From Myrmaecium sp. VS I D KN 1 (Eukaryota; Ascomycota; Dothideomycetes; Valsariales; Valsariaceae), in NCBI GenBank assembly GCA_019775845.1, contig JADQAV010000015.1, positions 682,001-746,000 of the forward strand: DNA of 64,000 nt. Reading direction: 5' to 3'. The translations under genes were made by a program, and so were the position numbers. The notes below the pieces were generated by a model. The model saw only the letters and a list, made by a program, of their open reading frames with translations. It searched no databases and was not told where the DNA came from. Shown one piece after another: positions 32,682 through 47,200 of the stretch (positions are counted from its first letter, which is position 1; the number at the start of each line of letters is the position of its first letter).

Positions 32682-35600
32682 ATGGCCCCGCCGAGAAGCC
32701 GCCAGCCTGCCCAGGCTGTCTACCTCCTTCCGCTGGACGACAAGGGCGTTCCAGATGTCAAAGGTCTCTACATCTATTTGCCGCCTCCAACAGAGCCGGC
32801 ATACGTGGTCCGTTTTGTGATTGAGGGCACCAGCTCAATATGTCGAAAGGGGAGTCTTTGGATCAATGCACCTCAAGCGGGAGAAGAATTTGACCGCAAC
32901 CGTTACAGGGAGTACAAGTAGGGGCTCTGCTGGCTTCCCTCATTGCTACGCTGATTTCTCTCCCTAGACTCGAGCCGGACTTCCGCCGCAATATCGAGAT
33001 CGATATCCCCATTGTCTCGGCTGGATCCTTTGCCTTCTACACAACGTACTCTCCTCTCCCCGATTGGTCTACCCACGATGTCGCGCCGACCCAGCCGACA
33101 CAAACGCCGTTGTATTATTTGGACGTCAGTCCGCGACTTGCCATCCAGAATCAGTATATACCAATCGACGCTTTATCCATTTTTTCTGTGATTTCCAAAT
33201 TCATGGGCAAGTACCCCGATGACTGGGACAAGCATCTGCGGGGGATTAGCGAGCGTGGGTACAACATGGTACATTTCACCCCCTTGATGATGAGGGGAGA
33301 GTCCAACTCCCCCTACAGCATCTACGATCAACATCAGTTCGACAATGCCATTTTTCCTCGTGGCGAAAAGGACATCGCCGATCTGGTCAGCCGAATGGAG
33401 AATGACTACGGGCTGCTAGCCATGACCGACGTGGTTTGGAATCACACCGCCAACAACAGCAAGTGGCTTCAGGACCACCCCGAGGCTGGCTACAATGTGG
33501 AGACCTGCCCGTGGCTAAGGTCAGCGCTTGAACTTGACACAGCACTTCTCCAGTTTAGCAAAGACCTCAAAGCTCTCGGACTTCCTACAGACCTTAAGTC
33601 AGTCGACGACCTTCTCAAGGTCATGGAAGGTGTGAAGTCTCAAGTGTTCGCTAAACTAAAGCTGTGGGAATTCTACATCATCGACAATGAGCGGGCTAGT
33701 ACGGAAGCCGTCAACGCTTGGAAAGCAGGTCGCGAAAGATTTCCCGAGGGGTCACTCAGTGTTTCTGGAAGCGGTGGCATTTCCGAGGTCAGCAACTGGA
33801 CTCTGAAGCAAAAGGCCGATTGGCTGGTCGACCATGCTCTGACCGGAGGTGACATGCTCGGCGAGAGATATCAGCGCAAACTAGATGCGCAAATCGGCGC
33901 CGGCCTCCTGGCCTCGATCTTTGGGCGCTACGACCCGAACTCGAGTGGTGCAACGGATGAGCGTACCGCATTCAGTGCCTTCTATCGGATCGCGGAAGAG
34001 ATCAACCTTCAATTCTACCGCGAATACGACAGCGACAATGCCGAAGCTTTGGAGCAACTCTTCAACCGGATCAAGTACTGCCGTCTCGACGATCATGGCC
34101 CAAGGTTGGGCCCCATCACGGACGAGAGCCCGCTCATCGAGTCCTACTTCACCAGATTACCGCTGAATGAAACCACCAAGAAACACAACCCTGAGAGCCT
34201 TGCTCTGGTCAACAATGGTTGGATATGGGCTGCTGACGCCATGAGGGATAATGCAGGGCCCCAATCGCGTGCCTACCTAAGACGTGAGGTGATCGTTTGG
34301 GGTGACTGTGTTAAGCTTCGCTATGGGAAGTCCAAGGATGACAACCCCTGGCTGTGGGAATTCATGGCTGGGTACACCAGACTGATGGCCACTTACTGTC
34401 ACGGTTTCCGTATCGACAACTGTCATTCAACGCCAATCTATCTGGCAGAGTACATGCTAGATGAAGCGCGTAAAGTGCGTAAGGACATTTTCGTCGCTGC
34501 CGAGCTCTTTTCCGGCTCTGAGGAAATGGACTTCAAGTTTGTCGAGAGACTAGGCATCAGTGCTCTTATTCGCGAAGCGATGCAAGCTTGGAGCACGCAA
34601 GAGTTGAGCCGCTTGGTCCATCGCCATGCGGGCATTCCCATCGGAAGCTTTGAGCTGGACGAGATCATGAACGCTGATAAGCCACTACGTGCAGCTGGCG
34701 ACAACGGCCATAGCTCCCGGCGTGAGGTGATCAAGCGGATTCGTCAAAGCCCGGTTCATGCGCTCTTCATGGACTGCACTCATGATAATGAGACGCCTGC
34801 CCAAAAGCGCGATGCTCGGGACACCCTGCCGAACGCCGCTCTGGTTGCCATGTGTGCCTGTGCCACTGGTAGCGTCATGGGCTATGATGATATCTACCCA
34901 AGGTTGATTGATCTAGTCCATGAGACGAGAAGCTACTCGTCAGCATATTCGGATGGGGAGCCTGTGAAAGCTCAGTCAGGAGAGGGCGGCATTGGCGGTA
35001 TCAAGAGGATTCTCAATCAAATCCATGTCTTGATGGGCAAGGACAACTACACCGAGACCTTCACCCACCACGATAGAGAGTATATCACCGTTCACAGAGT
35101 CCACCCACAGTCCAGAAAGGGCTACTTTCTCATTGCTCACACTGCTTTCCCGGGCTATGGAAATGGAAACGGAGGTTTTGGCCCGGTGCATCTCCCTGGA
35201 ACCAAGGCAAAGCTTTTGGGAAGCTGGTTTCTCGAGGTTGACACAGACGAAGGGACGAAAGCTCGCATCATCAATGACCAGAGCGCTTTGAGAGGCTTGC
35301 CTAGCAGAACGAAGGACATCTACGGGGTTGGGGTCAACGATAACGGTGATTCAACCAGCATCACCATTCCAGACAAATTCCCTCCCGGTAGTATCGCTGT
35401 CTTCGAGACCTGGATTCCAAGCGCCGAGCATGCGGACGGCTTAGACAAGTACGTCACCAGCGGGGCCAGAGCAGCCTTTGCCGATGTCAGTTTAGTTGAC
35501 CTGAACTTCATCATGTATCGTTGTGAGCCAGAGGAGAGAGACTCCAGCAATGGCCAGGACGGTGTGTACAACATCCCCGGCTATGGTAATCTAGTATATG

Positions 35601-37462
35601 CAGGTCTTCAAGGCTGGTGGAGCGTTTTCCGGGACATTGTTCGTGACAACAACCTTGGGCACCCGGCGTGCCAGCATTTGAGGGATGGTCAATGGGCCCT
35701 CGACTATTGCGCCGGCCGGCTGGAGCGCCTGTCCAGGGATTACCCCGGCCTCAGATCACCCGCGCAATGGCTTAAAGACCGATTAGATGCAGTTCGCAAG
35801 CTTCCGAGCTTCCTGCTTCCCCGCTATTTTGCGCTAGTCATTCAGACTGCTTATAATGCGGGCTATGATCGCGGTATTGAACTGATGAAGAGCAATGTTC
35901 GGAATGGATTGTCATTTGTCAAAAGCCTGGCTTTGGTAAGCGTCCAATGCACCGGGTACATGAATAATGCATCTCTCTGGCCCAACAAGAAGGTCCCTAG
36001 CTTGGCCGCTGGCCTTCCGCATTTCTCATCTGACTGGGCTCGCTGCTGGGGCCGTGATATATTCATCTCCCTGCGCGGTTTATACCTGGGTACTGGTCGC
36101 TATACTGATGCTCGAGAGCACATTCTTGCCTTTGCGAGCGTTCTGAAGCATGGCATGATCCCCAACCTTCTGGCGGCCGCAAAAACGCCGCGGTACAACT
36201 CCCGAGACTCGATTTGGTTCTTTCTCCAGAACATCCAGGACTACACCAGGCTTGCACCCGAAGGCTTGGGGCTTCTGCAACAATCCGTTCGACGCAGGTT
36301 CTTACCTTACGACGATACATGGTTCACATGGGAGGACGAGCGTGCTTACTCCAAAGAGTCCACCATCGAGGATGTGGTCCAGGAGGCTCTCCAAAGACAT
36401 GCATCGGGAATGGACTTCCGGGAAGCCAATGCGGGCCCCCAGATTGACAGCCAGATGCGAGATGAAGGCTTCAACATAAGGATCTGGACGGACTGGAACA
36501 CCGGCATTATATACGGTGGCAACCAGTGGAACTGCGGGACGTGGCAAGATAAGATGGGGGAAAGTGAAAAAGCAGGAAATAAGGGAGTGCCAGGGACGCC
36601 TCGGGACGGTGCTGCCGTGGAGATCACCGGCATGCTATACAGTACCCTCCGCTGGGTGCAAAGGCTTAACGAACAAGGGAAGTACAAGTATTCCGGTGTT
36701 GAGGTGAACGGAGAGGCGATCAGTTTCAAGGAGTGGGCCGACAAAATCAAAGCCAATTTCGAACGTTGCTACTGGGTTCCAGTGGATGCTTCCGAGGACA
36801 GCAACTACGATGTCAATCCTTCGATCATCAATCGGAGAGGCATCTACAAGGATCTACATAGATCTGGGAAGGAATACGAGGACTATCAGCTCCGCGCAAA
36901 CTTTCCCATAGCTATGACAGTCGCCCCCGATCTCTTCGTCCCGGAACATGCTCTGCATGCTCTATACATGGCCGACAAGATACTCCGTGGACCGACCGGG
37001 ATGAAGACATTGGATCCCTCGGACCTCAACTATCGTCCCAATTACATAAACTCCGATGACTCAACCGATTTCCATACAGCCAAAGGCCGCAATTACCACC
37101 AGGGCCCTGAATGGCTGTGGCCGACCGGCTTTTTCCTCCGTGCGCTTCTGCGGTTCGATCTGATGCGGCGTAAGACTCCAGAAGAGAGAGTCGAAAGCTA
37201 CCAGCAGGTCACGCAACGTCTGGCAGGGTGCATGCAAGCTATCAGAGAATCACCTTGGGCTGGACTGGCGGAACTGACGAATGAAAACGGCTCCTTCTGC
37301 GCAGATTCGGTAAGTGTGCTCCTTCAGTTTCTCTGATATATCCGGCTTTGAACAGCGTCCACTAACTTTTCCTAGTCGCCGACTCAAGCTTGGTCTGCGG
37401 GCACCATGCTGGACATCTTTCAAGATGCGAAGGAATTCGAAGAAGAGGCAGCGCAAGCATGA
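32682..37462 (+). CDS. gdb1: Glycogen debranching enzyme (4-alpha-glucanotransferase / amylo-1,6-glucosidase)
   Basis: Exons 32682..32917, 32968..37309, 37376..37462 give 1554 residues, close to yeast Gdb1 (1536). The bifunctional cytosolic enzyme shifts a maltotriosyl unit, then hydrolyses the remaining alpha-1,6 glucose. The N-terminal GH13-like transferase half shows NMVHFTPLMMRGESNSPYSI, TDVVWNHTANNS, CHGFRIDNCHSTP (nucleophile Asp), VAAELFSGSEEMD (acid Glu) and MDCTHDNETP. The C-terminal GH133-like glucosidase half shows RCWGRDIFISLRGL, IPNLLAAAKTPRYNSRDSIW and EWLWPTGFFLRALLRF. The first intron is phase 2; the last exon encodes only ALL-like tail residues (SPTQAWSAGTMLDIFQDA). Likely induced when glycogen is used; no specific site is claimed. 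Confidence 0.97.
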
Positions 37463-37945
37463 GTTTCGGTTGACTGTATAACTGCATGGAGGCGTAGCAA
37501 AGGTCCCCCTTTGCTAAACTAGTGCGCTATTCTGTTAGGGTGCTCGCTCTGCTGTATTCCTGATGACCAATGCGCCGTAGAAGCGCGCTGATAATGATGA
37601 AAGCTTATTCCTACTGTCATGCTAAATGCCTATGGTCATGCTAAGTGATAACATCATGCACTGTGAGAATGGAGGTTGTGACGGAGAGGTGGGCTACGGG
37701 CTACGCATGTCATTACCGCGCGGGCGGCGCCAAGCCCTTCAAGACCCTCTCTCTCACTTCCGCTTTACCTCTTTCAGATAACCGTTTACGATTACTACCG
37801 CGCATCAACACCACCGCCCGGTGATTTCGCGGGGACCTGGCGGAAACCCATCATCAACCTCATCGACGCCCAGCGACCACACAACGATTCCGTGCGCATT
37901 TCGGATATCTATATCCCGAGAAAGGCGCTCACGACACGGTCCAAG
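37463..37945. other. Intergenic region GDB1 / BRN1
   Basis: 483 bp in tandem orientation; holds the GDB1 3' end and BRN1 promoter. No further gene seen. Confidence 0.55.
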
Positions 37946-40575
37946 ATGGCGCGATCTCGTCCGAAATTCCCGACGGGCACCACTGCGACGCCGCACAAGA
38001 ACAGTCCGATAAAGTGCGTCGGCTGCCCTCTTCACTTCACCCGCGCCTGTAAATCATAGTCCGTAAGGTGCCGTGTAGCTAACTAAAGCAGAATCCCTCT
38101 CAACGACGACAAGCGCGAGAAAGCGAATCGACTGCACAGCCGACAACTGCAGCATGAAGCCCAGCTCAACCAGATTAAGCTGGCCGCCACGCCGAACGCG
38201 GTGAAACGACGCAGCACCCTTCTCGGCGTGAGCCCGCACACTCCGTTGGACAAGGCCGGTCCAGAAGGGGAGCTCAATGTGGCGGGCTCCGCGGTCACGC
38301 CAATGAAGCGTTCAGCACCAGTGATGGCAAGGTTCGAGGACTATCTGAAAGCGTGCACGGATGGTGTGAGTCCATCAATCTATAGGATTTGGGGTTTTGG
38401 AAATAGGATTGACTAACATCACGGCAGAGGGTCAACGCGGCAAACAGTTGGAACTTCGCTCTTATCGATATATTCCACGATCTAAGCCTGTTGAAAGAGG
38501 GGGACGGCGTGAACTTCCAAAAGGCCAGCTGCACGCTGGACGGGTGCGTCAAGATCTACACAAATCGGGTTGACAGTGTCGCAACTGAAACGGGGAAGCT
38601 ATTGTCAGGATTGGCGGACAGTAATAACGCAAAGAAGAGAAGGAACGGGGACGGGGACGACGAAGACGGCGAAGGCGGAGAAGACGATGAGGAGGATGGC
38701 GAAGAAGGCGCGAAGAAGCGTAAGAAGAGGACTCAGAGGAGCTCAGAGGCTACGTTGGCAACGAGTTTCGCGAATCTGCAGGTGAAGAAGATGGACTTGG
38801 AATTCGCGGTAGATCCCCTATTCAAAAAGGCTTCCGCCGATTTCGACGAAGGTGGTGCGAAGGGCCTCCTGCTCAACCACCTCGCTATCGATGGTAAAGG
38901 CAGAATCGTTTTCGATAGCAGCGACGACGTCAACGATGCATCTGCAGAAGATGGCCGAGAAAGCAGAGCCCCCACAGCGGAAGCCGAGGATGACGAGGAC
39001 GAGGGGGATCCAGGATGTGCGGACATCGACATCTCCGGGCTTGGTGCCAAATACTTCCCAGATCTCGCATGCCTGGATGAACAAGACATCTGTCCTTCAC
39101 TGAAGGATTTCACTCTCGGCGATGCAAACGGCTCGCTGGATCTGCCGTTTCTCAAAGCACCAGAGGACTGGCGCAACGACAATAAGGAGAAAACGGGAGA
39201 GGATGACGACGCGCGGTCCGGCATATTCATGGACGAGGATAATAATATGGGCTTCGATGATGATGACGACGCCGGCCTCGGCGGATTCGACCTTCCTCCG
39301 GATACAGGCTTCGGAGAGGGTGGTGAAGTGTGGGCCAAAGAAGCTGCAATCGAGCCGCAGATGCGAGTCGTTGACATCGGGGGGGCCCACGGTGATGAAG
39401 ATGGTGATGAAGCAATGGCAGACGCCGATGAATTCAACGACAATGCACAGTACGCAGTTTCCATGCGTGCTGACGATCACGAAAATATCCTCAATTACTT
39501 CGACCAAGCACTCTCGAAGAACTGGGCAGGGCCCGAGCATTGGCGTATTAGGAGAATTAAAGAGTTGACGAAGGCCCCGACGACACTTGCACCGAAGCGG
39601 AAGGAGAAGGAGCCATTTGAAATCGACTTCTCCGCACCCATGTCCCAATCCTTGGCCGATGCCCTCTACACGCAAGCTCCCTCGAATACCTCCATCTGTC
39701 TACCTAAGTCTCAATGGCTCTCGAAATCGCGCAATCTGCTTCCAGATGATAAACATTTCAATTCACGCCAACTTCTTCGCTTGTTCCTTAAGCCGAAATT
39801 CCGTATAGGGTCCCGAAAGTCAGCGCAATCTTCGCAGACAATTAAGCGCGCCGAAGACGGGCCCCAAGGCGAAGTCGACGAGGCATACTGGGCGCGGAAG
39901 GAAGGCGAGGATGCTGCCAACCCAGTCGAAGAGGAAGCCGCGCAGGGCAACTACGATGCAGACTTCTTCCAGGACGACGGGCTTGCCTTCCCTGGCGGCT
40001 TTGAGGATGACGACGATGAGTTTGCTGATGCCAGAGACCACTTCTCGCCCGTACCCGAAGGTGCTGAAGGCGGTGCCCCAGCTTTAACGGAGACACTTGC
40101 AGCGCCCCAAGAGGGCGCATTCGGAACGCAGTTGGTTACTCAGAGTCGTAGGTTGCGTCCTGAATACGTGCAATATGCCCGTGTGGCGAAAAAGGTGGAT
40201 GTCAGGAGACTTAAGGAGGAGCTTTGGAGAGGCATCGGCTATGAGCAGGAAGAGGTAAGCCATGCTGTCGCGCTATTGCCTCCTGTTATCAAACTGACCC
40301 GTTCGCAGTCGCCATCCGACATTTCCAGCTTACAAGTGTCTACCAAGCCGGCATCCCAAGCACCGGACGGCTCGTTAAAGTTCACCGAAGTGATTAACAA
40401 CCTACAAAATGTATACCCAAAGCAGGCCATGGCAGACATCTCGACCAGCTATTGCTTTATCTGTTTGCTGCATCTGGCGAATGAGAAGGGTCTTGTCATC
40501 GAGCACGCGGATGATTACCAGGAACTGGTTATCAGGAAAGACCCCTCAGCGGAGGTAATCGCGGGGGCGGAATGA
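37946..40575 (+). CDS. brn1: Condensin complex kleisin subunit (BRN1 / CAP-H / Barren)
   Basis: Exons 37946..38013, 38092..38365, 38428..40254, 40309..40575 give 811 residues. CAP-H bridges the SMC2/SMC4 heads and recruits the HEAT subunits to compact mitotic chromosomes. Family landmarks: IPLNDDKREKANRLHSRQLQ, RFEDYLKACTDGRVNAANSW, NFALIDIFHDLSLLKEGDGV with FQKASCTLDGCVKIYTNRVD, the central SFANLQVKKMDLEFAVDPLF and GLLLNHLAIDGKGRIVFDSS, then FDQALSKNWAGPEHWRIRR, and the winged-helix C-terminus DVRRLKEELW ... DISTSYCFICLLHLANEKGL. A Glu/Asp/Lys-rich insert sits near residue 155. The last intron (40255-40308, 54 nt, GTAAGC...GCAG) contains no stop and is a multiple of three, so retention would keep the frame. 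Confidence 0.95.
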
Positions 40576-41225
40576 GCTTGCATGGAGCATAAACACTCCG
40601 AAACGATGGTATGAATACAAACATCCTTTGGGGCATGTGGGACGGGTGCGGGGGGCGTGGTATTGGAGTTTGGGTTGGCTGGTTCATGGCTTTATTTATT
40701 TCCCTTCCCTTCAGGGGCGGAGGGTTTCTATGGAGTGAGAGGCGTGCGGGCGAGCATGACTGTAACAATATGCCTTGCCGGAGCTTATGCTTCTGCGTTG
40801 TCGGTTTTCCAGATACTTTTTCTCGGCCCAACAGGCTCTCAGTTGGTGGAGTTCTGTAGTTTGCTGTCGTATACCAGGTGTGCATCGCGTCATCGTCCGT
40901 ACAGCGCAGTCTGTAGAATACCACTTACGGCTGTGGAAGTCCTTCGGCTTTGTAAGCTCTCAGCCGCACATCCCGGATCTTCAGTGCTGTTGTCAGCACT
41001 TTTTGCTTTGGTCCCGATTGCAGATCCTTAATTTACTTGATCAAATAAATATCTGGTGCTAAATTTACCCCTTTCTGTACGATAGACCCTTGCGGAGATG
41101 ACGCGGAGAAGGGCCACCGCCCTCTCAGCCCCTGTAGCATTCCGTCACCCAACAACAACACCCTGTTATGGGTATCTAGTCGCTACGACAACATTCCTCT
41201 ATGCTATATTCCTAGACGCGCCAAC
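40576..41225. other. Intergenic region BRN1 / STT4
   Basis: 650 bp in tandem orientation. Contains BRN1 3' sequences and the STT4 promoter. Frames of 60-120 codons are unsupported. Confidence 0.55.
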
Positions 41226-44200
41226 ATGAGAGCGTAAGAATCACGCCTTCCGAGGGCCCTACTCAGGATACCGATACTAATGAAACCGCCGCCGCAGAGA
41301 TATCCGGCGCACAGCGCTGGTCAAGATAGCTACTCTCTCCGCGGCTGCCCCTGCTGGCGATGCCAAAGGCCAAGCACACCTCACCCGACTATGCAAGAAA
41401 TGCCCTCAACGACGGCTTGCTGCCCTGAATGGGTACGAGAAGGAAGTGCAGAAGGTGCCCATGGTAGGCGACTCCACGCACTTGGGTCCACCTGGAATGA
41501 TGACTATAGGGTTCTAACGTATACAGATGCTATCGGAATTGGAGATAATACTGGCGCTGTGCGAAGCTGCGCCATTAATACAAGACCTGGAGCCCGCTGA
41601 GCGGTTGTTCCGACAGCTTTCGCCCTATCTCCTCGAATGCTATGTCCAGACCATATCCGACGCACCTGGACTGCGAGAAATCGAACCGTCCCCCTGGGAA
41701 ATACTCACCTCCAGTTTGACATCCGCGCTGTTGTCGCTGGGTCAGAGTCATGCCGCGCTGCATGGAGAGGTCAAGCTGACCATCGAAAGTTGCATTAATG
41801 GATGGGCGAACACAGTGGTACCGCTGACGAGACGCCAATTCGACGAAGACGGGCACATGGGCAGTGCAACTGATGAGGATGTCGCGAAAACTATGACCTT
41901 GACGATCTCCTTGCTTGGCTTCCTTGACGCCGCTGCCCAGCATGCTTCGTTCTGGGACCCCCAAAGCAGGCTGGAGCTCGTTGAGACCATCCGGTCTGCT
42001 ATGCGAGAAGAATTCATGGTCGCTGTCGAAGCAGCGCAATCGATCGTGAGGAATGCTCGGCCATCTCAGCGTCGGTTGAGGATCTGGAAACGCTACACCA
42101 AGCACTATGCGGCCATCGGGCGTCCGTTGGGGGCGATGATTCTGCATCAGGGTTTTACTCAGTTCGTGCGGGCTTGCGCCGCTTTACTTATCACTCCTGA
42201 GACTTGCCTCACTACGGACTCCGTGCTAGAGTATCTACAAAGGATGACTCCTAGGCTGGAAGGTCCGAGAATAGCCTCGGATGATGCTCTTGTGGAGGGC
42301 TATGCAACCATCGCAACAAGAGAGATGGATCGCTTGCAGAACGATTTGGATTATTTACAGCGGGTTGGGTCTGCGTGGCAGCAGCGTCTGGCGGCGACGG
42401 TCACGGCGAATGCTCTGACCACTTATCTCTGCTGTACCATGTTCAACGAGGATATCGCAGATTCTGAAGTACTCATGAACTGGTTAGATGCGATCCTTAG
42501 TAACCAGGTACAGATTGCAGATCCGGCGTTGGCCTCGACTGTTCTCCAGTCGATGGCCGTTCTTGCTCGACGATCGCAGACCATAGCCGTTAATCTCAGC
42601 CGCACCTTGCCGCGTGTCATTGTGCAAGGTGGGCTGGATAGTCGCACCACTATCGTAGCAGCAGCTTGCCTCACCTCGATTCTTAAACATCTTCCCCAGG
42701 ACGCGACGATTACCACGATGTATAGCCTCGGGAATGTCCTCAGCGCAGGCGGTGCGGTTGACAGGAATGCTACCCCAATGCCGCACGCTAATGGGACCTT
42801 ACGAGTACACCGCATGGGCATGTATGATGAAAACCAAGGCGCCGGCAGCGCTATATCGCTTGCCCCAAGCGATGTGGATGAGCCTTCTCATGTATATTCC
42901 ATGGTCATTCAAACGATTGTCGAAATCACCAGGAGTCGAAAAGATGAGCAGCTGACGGCTTTAGCGCTTTCAATGCTAATCCAGAAGATCGGCCGCGTCA
43001 ATGAACTGGTGGACGCCGATATTCTCATTCAGACTGCCCTTCTTGGAAAATACTGCGGCGAAGGTGAACTGCGCTCGTTACTCAAGTTGTATGCGAGACT
43101 TTGCCGCGATGCACTGATCCAAGATAACCCGGTTATTCTTCAGGCTGTGATGGACGGTAGAAATAAGCTTTCCGAAGAGCTGAAAGTCGGCTCACCTCAT
43201 TTCGAAATCTACCTTGTCCATCTCCTCGACACAATTGTTAGCAAGGGTGATGCGCATGAGAGTGACAACAAAAAGCTTCCTGACGTCGAGTTTGCAGCCA
43301 AGGAAATCGCCCAACTGCTGCCGCCCCTGGCAACACTGTGTAAAACGAATGTGTTCGACGCGGAGGCGTGGAGACGGAACGAGAACATCATGGCGTTGCA
43401 GAGGAATGCGTGGTTCAATGTTGTTGCGCACGGCTTCACCCTGCACTCGGAGCTCACATTAAAATACCGGGAGGATCTCCGGGTTCTAGCTAGGCGTACG
43501 CAGCCCCTGATTGTGGAAGAGCGAGCGGATCAGGTGGAGTCAGACGTGGAGCTCAACACTGTTCTTAGACGTGGGAAAGGACAGGAGCACACCAATCATC
43601 AGAAGAAGATTTTGATGCAAATACTACCCAACAACGAGTCGGATATTCGATCTCTGAGCTATTCTGAAGCGGTCTTTCTCAACACCGCCTGTCTCGTTGA
43701 AGAACTCCGAGCCAGCGCCGGGGACTTTACGAAGACTCTTGCTTACTTCCTTGACCCCAAGCTTCGGAGCAATGCGATGGGCAATTGCATGCTTGCCATT
43801 GCTTTGAACGGCGTTCGGTCATACCTTGACATGACACTCGCAGGAACAAGTCATGCATTTTCCACCCCTTATCTCGCTCGACAGCTTGCAACAATCTTTG
43901 CTGGATGCTGCCATCGGATTGGTCGTGTTCAACAGGTCGCTACAGCGTGCGCGGACTTGATAATCAAGGAGGCGCCTTCAACTCTTTGCCAGAAGACAGC
44001 TCTCTTTGCTCTGCTGGAGCTTCTGTCCATCATGTGGTCAAGCTGTCTTGAAGGCGAGACGGACGAGTACGACTGGACGCCCACCTTTACCTCATCCCGT
44101 GAGAGCTTCTCAGTCGAGCTATCTGATGACTACGAGTTCCGTCGGATGACGCTGAATGGCTTCTACAGGAAGGCGAAGGCATGGGTTGCCTACATTTTGG

Positions 44201-47200
44201 ATATTGCGCCTCTGGATATTAAGGGACTCTTACAGACGTACCTTTCCGAGTATGACGATGAAACTGCCTATGGCCATGTCTCGCTCGGGCGTTCGTTCGC
44301 CCTGGAGATGGGCTCTATCATCCCCTCCACGGACCAAAGGCTTGGTGCCATTGGCAGAGAAGACCAGCCGGTGGGAATCAATACCGCCTCGGATTTCATC
44401 GCCCAGTATACGACACGGCAAGAGTACCGTTTCATCGACGGACTGAGCGATCAAGACGAGGAGTGGCTCCGGTTTGGCAATACCGGCGATCTTTCAGCAC
44501 GTAGAAACTCCGCGTTGGACCGCAGCATCGAAGATGCGACCAAGCTCCTCGCGGAAGTAGAGTTTCGGACGCTTAGACATAAAATCGTACCCATTGTGGA
44601 ACTCAGGGACATCCTCAGGCGTGCTGCTGCTCTATTATGCAGGGTGAAGAAAGACCAATGCGCGCTGGTCAACCATCTTGTCGGCGTACCATTCGCCGTG
44701 TTTACCAAACAGTCTATCAAATTGGGCATATCTTTGTGGATGAGTGTCATTAAGGAGAACCCGATGATGGAATCCCGGATTTTGGTGGCTATTGCGCAAA
44801 ATTTTGAGAACACTATCCGCAGTCGTCGGGGACTGTTCAGCAAAACGCTTCATCACCTGGATCCCTTTTTTGTAAAGCAGGAATTTGCGCCTTCCGACAA
44901 GGAGGCCAACATCAAGCGTCGCCATCACGCGTACAATATCATTGCGCCTCACTTCCGTCTCGTTCAGTTTCTTGCGAGCCACTTCAGCGCTACGAGACTG
45001 AGCAGCCCGCATACCGAGAAAATTTATCATCGATTGATGCTCCTTGCCCTAGGCGCCATCGATTCGACGACCGATCATCCTCTGGCTCGGGAGACTCATA
45101 TGCATTTGGTACTGCTAGCTCTACGCTTCCTGCAGCATAGCACGTGCCTTGGAGGTAGGGATAAATGGAGACTGAAAGACCTTATTCTATCCGCAGGATT
45201 GCGTTGGTTTGCTCGTAGCCCGAAGTGGTCTTATGGTGGCAATCGTCTCCAGCTGAAAGCGGAGACTCATGTTCTGGCTGATATCCAACTGCGTCTGCAG
45301 TACGTATCGAACATCGGCATCGAGACGGACGGATCTCTCAGGTCGCTGCAGCCTAAGCAAGAGCTGCTGAACCATCTCCTGGCGAATGAACAGACTCGCC
45401 TTATGGTGTGGCTCTTTCCGTTGGACTACGAGAGAAGACATCACTTCACCGCCGGTCATCAAAGGACAGCAGAAAACGCTGTCATCGAGCTTATCAAGAC
45501 AGCGTGGGCATACGATCCCTTGTTAGCGGTTCACTTGGTTCCACGGTTCCACTCGCCGAAGCTCAAGCAAGATGTTCGTTGGCTTGTTCAAAATTTCCCA
45601 GAAAAGGTCCTGCATGACCCAGACGCCCTGGAGCTACTACTGGGATCTACGCTGCCGCCGGATGTGAGTTGGCAGCTGAAGTACATGTTATACTGGGCTC
45701 CAGTCAACCCTGTCACGGCTGTCACCTACTTCTTGCCCGCTTATGGCAATCACCCATTCATCATTCAATATGCGATGCGAGCTCTCGAAAGTCACTCCGT
45801 CGATGTCACGTTCTTCTACGTCCCTCAGGTTGTGCAAGCGCTTCGATACGACGTTCTGGGATACGTTGAACGCTATATCATCGAAACCGCGAAGTTTTCC
45901 CAACTCTTTGCCCACCAAATCATCTGGAATATGAAAGCGAACATGTACAAGGATGAAGATTCACAAATTGTAAGTATCAATAGCTGCCCATTGTGAGGGA
46001 TATTCACAACTAACAAGTGACAGCCCGACCCGGTCAAGCCCACTCTCGATCACGTCACCGACGCCCTGATTTCCAGCTTCAGCGACAAAGATATGGACTT
46101 TTATAAACGTGAATTCGAGTTCTTCGATGAGGTCACCGGCATCTCGGGCAAATTGAAGCCTTTCATCAAGAGGCCCAAACCAGAAAAGAAACAGAAGATT
46201 GAGGAAGAACTCCGCAAGATCAAGGTGGAGGTGGGAGTCTACCTGCCGAGCAACCCTGATGGCGTGGTGATTGGCATCGATCGGAAGTCTGGAAAACCTC
46301 TTCAGAGCCATGCGAAGGCACCGTATATGGCCACTTTCCGCATCCGTAAGCAGCGTGGCAACAGCGAGAGTATTGAAGAGGGCCTGGAGGAAGGCCAAGA
46401 CCTTGAAGAAGTTAACACTTACGAGGTCTGGCAGTCGGCCATCTTCAAGGTTGGCGATGACTGTCGTCAGGATGTCCTGGCTCTACAGATGATCGCTGCA
46501 TTCCGTGGTATCTTCAACAACGTGGGTCTGGATTGCTACGTGTACCCTTACCGTGTGACTGCGACTGCACCTGGATGCGGTGTGATTGACGTCCTTCCCA
46601 ATTCCATCTCTCGTGACATGCTTGGTCGCGAGGCTGTGAACGGGCTCTACGACTATTTCATTTCCAAGTATGGTAGCGAGGACTCCATTCGGTTCCAGGA
46701 AGCACGCAACAATTTCGTCAAGAGCATGGCGGCATACAGCTTGATTTCGTATCTGCTTCAGTTCAAGGATCGCCACAACGGCAACATCATGATCGATGAC
46801 GCCGGTCACATCCTGCATATTGACTTCGGGTTCTGCTTTGATATCGCACCGGGAGGCGTCAAGTTCGAGCGTGCACCTTTCAAGCTGACGGCGGAAATGG
46901 TCGCGGTTATGGGTGGCTCGACAACGTCGCAGCCCTTCAGGTGGTTCGAGGAGCTCTGCATCAAGGCCTTCCTGGCTTCGCGACAGCATTGCGAGCACCT
47001 TGCGCACATTGTCATGGTCATGCTGGACAGTGGGCTGCCGTGCTTCAAGCCGGAGACAATCCAACATTTCAAAGAGAGGTTTGTCCTGGAGAAGACGGAC
47101 CGCGAGGCGGCGGACTTTATGAGAGAGCTGGTCAAGAAGAGTTATAACAACATGTCGACCAAAGGCTACGATCAATTCCAGCTTCTCACGAACGGGATTC

